A stretch of DNA of 64,000 nt, taken from contig NZ_BMUE01000018.1 of the NCBI RefSeq assembly GCF_014650035.1, positions 25,186 to 89,185 on the forward strand. Reading direction: 5' to 3'. Position 1 is the first letter of the stretch. Every line of letters begins with the position of its first letter. Source of the stretch: Streptomyces lucensis JCM 4490 (GTDB lineage: Bacteria; Actinomycetota; Actinomycetes; Streptomycetales; Streptomycetaceae). The position numbers and the translations under genes are program-made. Shown piece after piece: positions 8,975 through 16,230 of the stretch. The notes beneath the pieces are model-generated. The model saw nothing but the letters and a program-made list of their open reading frames with translations. It was not told where the DNA came from and did no database searches.

Positions 8975-9840
8975 ACCGCCGCCGTTTCCCGTGGCTTTCG
9001 TACCTGGTGGTCGTCTCCGGCGCCGTGCTCACCGTGGTGCCGTTCCTCGACATGGTGATGACGTCGTTCAAGGGTCCCGGCGAGGCCGGCACGCTGCCGT
9101 ACCGGTTCCTGCCCAAGGCGTTCGACCTGTCCAACTACCGGGCGGCGTTCGACCAGCTCGATCTGCCGGTGCTCTTCCGCAACAGCGTCGTCGCCACCGC
9201 CCTGATCACCGGCTCGGTGCTGCTGACGTCGTCCCTCGCCGGGTACGCGCTGGCCAAACTCCGTTTCCCGGGGCGGGACTTCGTCTTCCGTCTCGTGCTG
9301 TCGACGATGATGTTCCCGCCGTTCCTCTTCTTCATCCCGCACTTCCTGATCCTGGTGCACTGGCCGCTGGCGGGAGGCAACGACCTGCTGGGGCGCGGCG
9401 GCGCCGGCCTGACCGTCAGTGTCGTGGCGCTCGCCATGCCGTTCCTGGTCAACGGTTTCGGCATCTTCCTGATGCGCCAGTTCGTCATCGCGATCCCGGA
9501 CGAGGTCCTGGAGGCGGCGCGCATCGACGGAGCGGGCGAGTTCACCGTGTGGTGGCGGATCGTGGTGCCGCAGACCAAGCCGGTCGTGGTGACGCTCGGG
9601 CTGCTCACCTTCGTCGACGCCTGGAACGAGTACATCTGGGCGCTGCTCGTGTCCACCGCGGAGCCGGAGGTGATGACCCTGCCCGTCGGTATCCAGCTCC
9701 TGCAGGACCACGTCGACCCGACCCGGACGATGCCCATCGTCATGGCCGGCCTGGTCCTGAGCGTGCTTCCGGTCCTGGTCCTCTTCCTGCTGCTGCAGAA
9801 GCACTACGTCCGGGGGATCATGCTCAGCGGCCTGAAGTGA
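8971..9840 (+). CDS. Sugar ABC transporter permease (MalG/UgpE type)
   Basis: The second channel subunit is 289 residues and starts at GTG 8971 inside the GTGA overlap with the previous stop. It has six predicted membrane helices. The EAA motif reads LEAARIDGAGEFTVWWRIVVPQTKP, and DAWNEYIWALL follows. MalG-type permeases end with a short basic cytosolic tail, as here. It is the last gene of the five-gene NamZ operon and stops only 9 bp from the end of a convergent gene, with no clear hairpin between them. Confidence 0.9.
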   Translation: MNRRRFPWLSYLVVVSGAVLTVVPFLDMVMTSFKGPGEAGTLPYRFLPKAFDLSNYRAAFDQLDLPVLFRNSVVATALITGSVLLTSSLAGYALAKLRFPGRDFVFRLVLSTMMFPPFLFFIPHFLILVHWPLAGGNDLLGRGGAGLTVSVVALAMPFLVNGFGIFLMRQFVIAIPDEVLEAARIDGAGEFTVWWRIVVPQTKPVVVTLGLLTFVDAWNEYIWALLVSTAEPEVMTLPVGIQLLQDHVDPTRTMPIVMAGLVLSVLPVLVLFLLLQKHYVRGIMLSGLK

Positions 9841-9849
9841 CCCGGCCCC

Positions 9850-10263
9850 TCACGGCAGGTCGTCCCGGCCGAGCCACGCCGGCCTGACCGGCACGCCGTC
9901 GGCGTACCGCTCGGTCTCCTCAGCCTGGCCGCCCGGTGCGGCGACCGTCCCGCCGGGCGCCTCCACGGACTGCTCCGGGACGGCGGGCGCGTCGGAGTCC
10001 TCCAGCAGCTCCGCCACCGTGAACCGTGTGACGAACGACTGCCACACGCCGTCGACCACCAGCAGGAAACCGTCACTCGCCCGAAGCAGCCGCCGGCGCC
10101 GGGGGCTTCTCGGATGCTCGGGCGAGTAGCTCCGGGCCCGCCGCTCCAGCTCCGCGAGCGCCTGGGCCCGGGTTCCGCGGACGTACGCCACCACGTTCGC
10201 CTCCGTGTGCTTGCGCTCCCCGGCCCCCATGGTGGTCTCGATGACCAGCCCCCACGTCGCCAC
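9850..10263 (-). CDS. Hypothetical protein
   Basis: The 137-residue protein has no recognised domain. The N-terminal half has an alternating pattern compatible with a small alpha/beta fold and a basic centre (RSPRRRRLLRASDGFLLVVDGVWQSF). The C-terminal third is acidic and Pro/Ala-rich, probably disordered. I chose GTG 10263; an internal ATG at 10230 is an alternative. It lies alone between the sugar importer (convergent) and the polyamine-type binding protein (upstream, same strand, 74 bp gap). Codon use is typical of the genus, so it is likely real. Confidence 0.65.
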   Translation of the reverse strand: MATWGLVIETTMGAGERKHTEANVVAYVRGTRAQALAELERRARSYSPEHPRSPRRRRLLRASDGFLLVVDGVWQSFVTRFTVAELLEDSDAPAVPEQSVEAPGGTVAAPGGQAEETERYADGVPVRPAWLGRDDLP

Positions 10264-10337
10264 TGCCCCACGCCCCCTCTGTCCTCGTACGACCTCCTAC
10301 GGTAGGGGCACACCCGCGCGGCCATCACGCCGCGGCG

Positions 10338-11534
10338 TCACAGGCCCACGATGCCGTTCCACCTCTTCGCGAACTCGCCCCGTTCCTCCGACGTGATGTC
10401 CCGGGCGACGGCGAGGCGGTCGCGCATGGTGGAGTCCGGGAAGATCAGGGGGTTGTCGGCGAGGGCCGCGGTGTCCTTGTCCTCGGCGGCGGCCAGGACC
10501 TCGCGGGCCGCCGGGACCGGGCAGACGTAGTTGACCCAGGCGGCGAGCCGTGCGGCGGTCTCGGGGGCGTAGTAGTAGTCGATCAGGCGCTCGGCGCTGG
10601 CCTTGTGCCGGGCGCGGTCGGGGATCATCAGGGAGTCCGACCACAGCTCGGCGCCCTCCTCGGGGACGACGAAGTGGATGTCGGGGTTGTCGGCCTGGAG
10701 CTGGATGACGTCGCCCGAGTAGGCCTGACAGGCCAGGACGTCGCCGGTGACCAGGTCCTTGGTGTAGTCGTTGCCGGTGAAGCGGCGGATCTGGCCGTGG
10801 TGGACCGCCCGCTCGACCTGGTCGCACATCCGGTGGAAGTCGTCGGCGGTCCACCGGGTGACGTCCACGCCGTTGCCCTGCATCAGCAGCGCGAACGCCT
10901 CGTCCAGGCCGGACAGCAGTGTCACCCGGCCCTTGAGGTCGCTCGCCCACAGGTCCTTGACGCGCCGTATCTCGCGGCCGAGCCGGCGGCGGTCGTAGGC
11001 GATGCCGGTGATGCCCGACTGCCAGGGCACCGTGAACCGGCGTCCGGGGTCGAAGGCCGGTGAACGGAGCAGGGGGTCGAGGTTCCGGGCGACGTTGGGC
11101 TGGTCCGCGCGGTCCATCTCCTGCACCCAGCCGAGCCGGACGTAGCGGGCGCACATCCAGTCACTGATGACGACGAGGTCGCGGCCGGTCGGCTGGTGGT
11201 TCATCAGGGCGGGGCTGATCTTGCCGAAGAACTCGTCGTTGTCGTTGATCTCCTCGACGTAGTCGACGGAGATCCCGGTGCGCTTCTCGAAGCCCGCGAG
11301 CGTGGGACGCCGGTTCGGGTCGTCGTCGGCGGTGTCGATGTAGAGCGGCCAGTTGGCCCAGGTCAGCTTCCTGTCGGTCGCGGACTCGTCGGCCGCGGCC
11401 CGGTCACCGGGCCGGACGTGGGCGGCGGGCACCCCGCAGCCGGCCAGCGCCCCGAGCGCGGCGGCGCCGCCGAGTGCGGCCAGGAGGGAACGGCGGGACG
11501 GCACGGACGTACGGGGAGAGGTGTGCGGCACCAC
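10338..11534 (-). CDS. Spermidine/putrescine-type ABC substrate-binding protein
   Basis: The 398-residue PotD/PotF-like solute-binding protein would capture polyamines outside the membrane. The N-terminus has RRSLLAALGGAAALGALAGCG, a twin-arginine start with a LAGC lipobox. Family patterns follow: LTWANWPLYID, FEKRTGISVDYVEEINDNDEFFGKI and PWQSGITGIAYD. No permease or ATPase gene lies beside it, so its channel must be encoded elsewhere. It is downstream of the aldehyde dehydrogenase gene on the same strand (about 200 bp gap) and close to the aminotransferase, which supports polyamine or GABA catabolism. Other small cationic ligands remain possible. Confidence 0.85.
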   Translation of the reverse strand: MVPHTSPRTSVPSRRSLLAALGGAAALGALAGCGVPAAHVRPGDRAAADESATDRKLTWANWPLYIDTADDDPNRRPTLAGFEKRTGISVDYVEEINDNDEFFGKISPALMNHQPTGRDLVVISDWMCARYVRLGWVQEMDRADQPNVARNLDPLLRSPAFDPGRRFTVPWQSGITGIAYDRRRLGREIRRVKDLWASDLKGRVTLLSGLDEAFALLMQGNGVDVTRWTADDFHRMCDQVERAVHHGQIRRFTGNDYTKDLVTGDVLACQAYSGDVIQLQADNPDIHFVVPEEGAELWSDSLMIPDRARHKASAERLIDYYYAPETAARLAAWVNYVCPVPAAREVLAAAEDKDTAALADNPLIFPDSTMRDRLAVARDITSEERGEFAKRWNGIVGL

Positions 11535-11731
11535 GGAAGCATGCCGCGCGCGGCCGCACGGTCACAATCGACGCTGCGTCGAGCGGGGCCGGGCGCGCCC
11601 GACACCTCGTCGAGCGGCCCGGCGGCGCCGGACCGCGCCGGGAAACCGGGCGGCCCCGGGCGGGGAGGTGTCCCGCCCGGGGCCGCCCGGCTCGTGCGAT
11701 CGGCTTCTCGCGTGCTCAGCCGCTCGTGTGA

Positions 11732-13171
11732 TCAGCCGTCCAGCGACGTCATCACGTGCTTGATCCGCGTGTAGTCCTCGAACCCGTACGCCGACAGGTC
11801 CTTGCCGTAGCCGGACTTCTTGAAGCCGCCGTGCGGCATCTCCGCGACCAGCGGGATGTGGGTGTTGATCCACACGCAGCCGAAGTCGAGCTTCTTGGAC
11901 ATGCGCATCGCGCGGGCGTGGTCCTTGGTCCACACCGAGGAGGCGAGGGCGTACTCGACGCCGTTGGCCCACTGGACGGCCTGGTCCTCGTCGGCGAAGG
12001 ACTGCACGGTGATGACCGGGCCGAAGACCTCGTTCTGGATGATCTCGTCGTCCTGCCGGACGCCGGAGACGACGGTCGGGGCGTAGAAGTAGCCCTTGTC
12101 GCCGACCTGCTGGCCGCCCGCCTCGACCTTGGCGTGCGCGGGCAGGCGCTCGATGAAGCCGGCGACCTGCTTGAGCTGGTTGGGGTTGTTCAGCGGGCCG
12201 AAGAGGACGTCCTCGTCGTCCGGCTGCCCGGTCTTGGTACCGGTGGCGGCCTTGGCCAGCGCGGAGACGAACTCGTCGTGGATCGACTCGTGGACCAGCA
12301 CGCGGGTGGCGGCGGTGCAGTCCTGGCCGGCGTTGAAGAAGCCGGCGACCGAGATGTCCTCGACGGCCTTGTCGATGTCGGTGTCCTCGAAGACGACGAC
12401 GGGGGCCTTGCCGCCGAGCTCCAGGTGGACCCTCTTGACGTCCTTGGAGGCGGACTCGGCGACCGAGATGCCCGCGCGGACGGAGCCGGTGATGGAGGCC
12501 ATCGCCGGGGTCGGGTGCTCGACCATCGCGCGGCCGGTCTCGCGGTCGCCGCAGATGACGTTGAAGACGCCCTTGGGCAGGATCCCGCCGAGGATCTCCG
12601 CGATCAGGACGGTGGAGGCCGGGGTGGTGTCGGACGGCTTCAGGACGACCGTGTTGCCCGCCGCGATGGCCGGGGCGAACTTCCACACGGCCATCATCAT
12701 CGGGTAGTTCCAGGGGGCGACCTGGGCGCAGACGCCGACCGGCTCACGGCGGATGATCGACGTCATGCCCTCCATGTACTCGCCGGCCGAACGGCCCTCG
12801 AGCAGCCGGGCCGCACCCGCGAAGAAGCGGATCTGGTCGACCATCGGCGGGATCTCCTCGGAGCGGGTGAGCCCGACGGGCTTGCCCGTGTTCTCCACCT
12901 CGGCCGCGATGAGCTCCTCGGCGCGCTCCTCGAACGCGTCCGCGATCTTCAGGAGGGCCTTCTGCCGCTCGGCCGGGGTCGTGTCGCGCCAGGCCGGGAA
13001 GGCGCGGGCGGCGGCCTCCATGGCGGCGTCCACGTCCGCCTGCCCGGACAGCGGCGCGGTCGCGTACGCCTCGCCCGTCGCGGGGTTGACCACCTCGGTG
13101 GTCCGTCCGTCGGCGGCGTCCCGGAACTCACCGTCGATGTAGTTGCGCAGACGACGCAGCTCGGTGCTCAC
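11732..13171 (-). CDS. Gamma-aminobutyraldehyde dehydrogenase-like ALDH
   Basis: This 479-residue NAD(P)-dependent aldehyde dehydrogenase probably oxidises 4-aminobutyraldehyde to GABA in putrescine breakdown. VHLELGGKAPVVVFEDTD contains the catalytic Glu region, and FFNAGQDCTAATR holds the catalytic Cys. PWNYPMMMAVWK and EVFGPVITV are standard cofactor and structural motifs. GTG 13171 (VSTELRRLRNYIDGE) is preferred because the upstream extension has no ALDH similarity. It diverges from the Lrp/AsnC gene across about 200 bp, so that regulator may control it. Specificity for aminobutyraldehyde is inferred from neighbours. Confidence 0.88.
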   Translation of the reverse strand: MSTELRRLRNYIDGEFRDAADGRTTEVVNPATGEAYATAPLSGQADVDAAMEAAARAFPAWRDTTPAERQKALLKIADAFEERAEELIAAEVENTGKPVGLTRSEEIPPMVDQIRFFAGAARLLEGRSAGEYMEGMTSIIRREPVGVCAQVAPWNYPMMMAVWKFAPAIAAGNTVVLKPSDTTPASTVLIAEILGGILPKGVFNVICGDRETGRAMVEHPTPAMASITGSVRAGISVAESASKDVKRVHLELGGKAPVVVFEDTDIDKAVEDISVAGFFNAGQDCTAATRVLVHESIHDEFVSALAKAATGTKTGQPDDEDVLFGPLNNPNQLKQVAGFIERLPAHAKVEAGGQQVGDKGYFYAPTVVSGVRQDDEIIQNEVFGPVITVQSFADEDQAVQWANGVEYALASSVWTKDHARAMRMSKKLDFGCVWINTHIPLVAEMPHGGFKKSGYGKDLSAYGFEDYTRIKHVMTSLDG

Positions 13172-13377
13172 TGCCGGCCTCCTGATCTGGTTCGAGGGTA
13201 CGAGCTGTCCAGCGTGGCCGGTCCGCTCGGACTGTCCAATCGCTGAGACACCCCACCCTAATCGGCGCGCCCGCGATTTCAACACCCCCGTCGCCACCGG
13301 TTCTGCGAAATCCGCACGAGTGAGAGTCGCAAACAACGAATTTCATCGCCCAGGCCTTGCGAAACTGCCGAGACGTC

Positions 13378-13899
13378 GTGCACAGTGTGGCCGTGGCCAG
13401 TCGAAGCGCAGACCAGAGGGACTCCTCCCGCGAGTCCAGGAACGGCAACAGCCCCCAGCTGGACGCCGTGTCCCTCGCCATCATCAAGCAGCTCCAGGAG
13501 GACGGCCGCCGGCCGTACGCCGCGATCGGCAAGGCCGTCGGCCTGTCCGAGGCGGCCGTGCGCCAGCGCGTGCAGAAGCTGCTGGACCAGGGCGTGATGC
13601 AGATCGTCGCCGTCACGGACCCGCTCACCGTGGGCTTCCGCCGGCAGGCGATGGTCGGGATCAACGTCGAGGGCGATGTCGAGTCGATCGCGGACGCGCT
13701 GACCGCCATGTCGGAGGTCGAGTACGTGGTGATGGCCGCGGGCTCGTTCGACATCCTCGCCGAGATCGTCTGCGAGGACGACGACCACCTGCTGGACGTC
13801 ATCAACAAGCGTATTCGCGCCCTGCCCGGGGTGCGCTCCACCGAGAGCTTCGTCTACCTGAAGCTGAAGAAGCAGACCTACATGTGGGGAACCCGATAA
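13378..13899 (+). CDS. Lrp/AsnC family transcriptional regulator
   Basis: The 173-residue protein has an N-terminal helix-turn-helix (LDAVSLAIIKQLQEDGRRPYAAIGKAVGLSEAAVRQRVQKL, written here only as a marker of residues about 28-68) and a C-terminal RAM ligand domain (ITVAVTDPL-like start through KKQTYMWGTR). Such proteins form octamers that sense amino acids or related metabolites. GTG 13378 is chosen; GTG 13393 is a close alternative, and no strong Shine-Dalgarno decides between them. It sits between the divergent aldehyde dehydrogenase gene and the aminotransferase gene 19 bp downstream, so control of polyamine/GABA catabolism is likely. It has been described here by position and context, not by ligand. 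Confidence 0.86.
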   Translation: MHSVAVASRSADQRDSSRESRNGNSPQLDAVSLAIIKQLQEDGRRPYAAIGKAVGLSEAAVRQRVQKLLDQGVMQIVAVTDPLTVGFRRQAMVGINVEGDVESIADALTAMSEVEYVVMAAGSFDILAEIVCEDDDHLLDVINKRIRALPGVRSTESFVYLKLKKQTYMWGTR

Positions 13900-13918
13900 C
13901 CGTGAGGACCCGATAACC

Positions 13919-15283
13919 GTGAGCACCAAGGACCTCAGCCGCACCGCGTACGACCACCTGTGGATGCACTTCACCCGCATGTCCTCGTACGAGAACTCCC
14001 CCGTCCCGACCATCGTCCGGGGTGAGGGCACCTACATCTACGACGACAAGGGCAAGCGCTACCTCGACGGTCTCGCGGGTCTGTTCGTGGTCCAGGCCGG
14101 TCACGGCCGTACGGAACTCGCCGAGACCGCCTTCAAGCAGGCCCAGGAACTCGCCTTCTTCCCGGTTTGGTCCTACGCCCACCCCAAGGCCGTCGAGCTG
14201 GCCGAGCGCCTGGCCGACCAGGCCCCGGGCGATCTGAACAAGGTCTTCTTCACCACAGGCGGCGGCGAGGCGGTCGAGACCGCCTGGAAGCTCGCCAAGC
14301 AGTACTTCAAGCTGACGGGCAAGCCCACCAAGTACAAGGTCATCTCGCGTGCGGTCGCCTACCACGGCACCCCGCAGGGCGCCCTGTCCATCACGGGTCT
14401 GCCCGGCCTGAAGGCGCCGTTCGAGCCGCTCGTCCCGGGCGCGCACAAGGTGCCGAACACCAACATCTACCGCGCGCCGATCTTCGGCGACGACCCGGAG
14501 GCCTTCGGCCGCTGGGCCGCCGACCAGATCGAGCAGCAGATCCTCTTCGAGGGCCCGGACACGGTCGCCGCGGTCTTCCTGGAGCCGGTGCAGAACGCCG
14601 GCGGCTGCTTCCCGCCCCCGCCCGGCTACTTCCAGCGCGTGCGCGAGATCTGCGACCAGTACGACGTGCTGCTCGTCTCGGACGAGGTCATCTGCGCCTT
14701 CGGCCGCCTGGGCACGACGTTCGCCTGTGACAAGTTCGGCTACGTCCCGGACATGATCACCTGCGCCAAGGGCATGACGTCGGGCTACTCCCCGATCGGC
14801 GCCTGCATCGTCTCCGACCGCCTCGCCGAGCCGTTCTACAAGGGCGACAACACCTTCCTGCACGGCTACACCTTCGGCGGTCACCCGGTGTCGGCCGCGG
14901 TGGGCGTGGCCAACCTGGACCTGTTCGAGCGCGAGGGCCTCAACCAGCACGTGCTGGACAACGAGGGCGCGTTCCTGTCGACCCTGCAGAAGCTGCACGA
15001 CCTCCCGATCGTCGGCGACGTCCGCGGCAACGGCTTCTTCTACGGCATCGAGCTGGTGAAGGACAAGAGCACCAAGGAGTCCTTCAACGAGGAGGAGACC
15101 GAGCGCGTCCTGTACGGCTTCCTCTCCAAGGCGCTGTTCGAGAACGGCCTGTACTGCCGAGCCGACGACCGCGGCGACCCGGTCATCCAGCTCGCCCCGC
15201 CGCTGATCTCCAACCAGGAGACGTTCGACGAGATCGAGCAGATCCTGCGTGCGACGCTGACCGAGGCATGGACCAAGCTCTGA
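13919..15283 (+). CDS. Class III aminotransferase (polyamine/GABA type)
   Basis: This 454-residue PLP-dependent transaminase of the class III group probably removes the amino group of putrescine, GABA or a related omega-amine. FTTGGGEAVETAWKLAKQY is the PLP phosphate region, LLVSDEVICAFGR holds the Asp that pairs with the PLP nitrogen, and ITCAKGMTSGYSPIG carries the Schiff-base Lys. GTG 13919 follows a 16-bp direct duplication of the phrase around the previous stop, which places GTGAGGA as a Shine-Dalgarno. It lies 19 bp after the Lrp/AsnC gene and ends before a strong hairpin. Substrate is inferred from context. Confidence 0.88.
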   Translation: MSTKDLSRTAYDHLWMHFTRMSSYENSPVPTIVRGEGTYIYDDKGKRYLDGLAGLFVVQAGHGRTELAETAFKQAQELAFFPVWSYAHPKAVELAERLADQAPGDLNKVFFTTGGGEAVETAWKLAKQYFKLTGKPTKYKVISRAVAYHGTPQGALSITGLPGLKAPFEPLVPGAHKVPNTNIYRAPIFGDDPEAFGRWAADQIEQQILFEGPDTVAAVFLEPVQNAGGCFPPPPGYFQRVREICDQYDVLLVSDEVICAFGRLGTTFACDKFGYVPDMITCAKGMTSGYSPIGACIVSDRLAEPFYKGDNTFLHGYTFGGHPVSAAVGVANLDLFEREGLNQHVLDNEGAFLSTLQKLHDLPIVGDVRGNGFFYGIELVKDKSTKESFNEEETERVLYGFLSKALFENGLYCRADDRGDPVIQLAPPLISNQETFDEIEQILRATLTEAWTKL

Positions 15284-15310
15284 TCCCGATCCGTCCGATC
15301 AGCTGACCGA

Positions 15311-15361
15311 CACCGGCCCCGGCGCCCCCCGTTCGAGTGAGAACGGCGGCCCGGGGCCGTG
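15311..15361 (+). terminator. Intrinsic terminator hairpin after the aminotransferase gene
   Basis: CGGCCCCGG at 15314-15322 pairs exactly with CCGGGGCCG at 15351-15359. An inner stem, CCGTTC with GAACGG, extends the hairpin around a small loop. It begins about 30 bp after the stop at 15283. There is no strong T tract, as is common in Streptomyces. Confidence 0.75.
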
Positions 15362-15480
15362 TGCTGTCCGGCCTCCTCCTGACGGCTGCCTAGCGTTCCA
15401 GTGACCGATCGGCCCTGCCTTCGTTCCCCCGGACGGGGGAACACGCACGGCACAACGGATCAGAACCGAGGTGTACGCCC

Positions 15481-16230
15481 ATGGAGGCCCCGCCGGACAA
15501 CGACGTGCTCTGGGCACGCTCCCTGCACTTCACGCACCCCGACGGCTCTCCCGGCCTCGGCGGGATCTCCCTCGGTGTGCGGGAGGGCGAGATCCTGGCC
15601 GTGAGCGGCCCGCGCGGCAGCGGCAAGACGACCCTGCTGCGCTGCCTCTCCGGCCAGCTGCCGGTACGGCAGGGCGAGGTCTGGTTCAACAGCGCGCCCG
15701 TGCACACCCTGGGCCCGGCGGCCCGGGAGCGGCTGCGCCGGGACCGCTTCGGCTGGATCGACCCCGAGCCGGTCCTGATTCCCGAGCTGAACGTCTGGGA
15801 GAACGCCGCCCTCCCCCTGATGCTGCGCGGCGCCGGCCGCCGCCGGGCCAAGGCGGCCGCCCTGGAGTGGCTGGAGCGCCTGGACGTCGGCGACAGTTCC
15901 CGCAGACGGCCGCACCAGCTGCGGCACGCCGAACGCCAGCGCGTCGCCATCGCCCGCGCCCTCGCCCCCTCGCCGACGGTGCTGTTCGCCGACGAGCCCA
16001 CGGCCCCGCTGCACCGCGCCGACCGCGGCCACGTCCTGCGCACGCTCACCGCCGCGGCCCGCTCGCACGGCATCACCGTCGTCCTCGCCACGCACGACCC
16101 CGGGACCGCCGCCCTCGCCGACCGCACGGTGAGCCTGCTGGACGGCCGGCGCGTGCACACGGTGCATCTGCCGGACAGCCCCGACAGCCCCGACACGGAA
16201 GGCCGGGCCGCGTGCTCGCTCTCCGTCTGA
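15481..16230 (+). CDS. ABC transporter ATPase with degenerate signature motif
   Basis: The 249-residue ATP-binding protein resembles the LolD/MacB group. Walker A is GPRGSGKTT and Walker B with its following residues is VLFADEPTAPLH. The H-loop reads VLATHD. The ABC signature, normally LSGGQ or LSGGE, is replaced by QLRHAERQR, which loses the Ser-Gly-Gly core; this could weaken ATP hydrolysis. The gene overlaps the start of the FtsX-like gene by 19 bp, so the two are translationally coupled. It probably drives a mechanotransmission-type or efflux complex rather than import. Substrate is unknown. Confidence 0.85.
   Translation: MEAPPDNDVLWARSLHFTHPDGSPGLGGISLGVREGEILAVSGPRGSGKTTLLRCLSGQLPVRQGEVWFNSAPVHTLGPAARERLRRDRFGWIDPEPVLIPELNVWENAALPLMLRGAGRRRAKAAALEWLERLDVGDSSRRRPHQLRHAERQRVAIARALAPSPTVLFADEPTAPLHRADRGHVLRTLTAAARSHGITVVLATHDPGTAALADRTVSLLDGRRVHTVHLPDSPDSPDTEGRAACSLSV

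Noticed and set aside
12096-12707. Long plus-strand frames opposite the aldehyde dehydrogenase gene
   Set aside because: Antisense shadows of a clear ALDH gene; typical in high-GC DNA.
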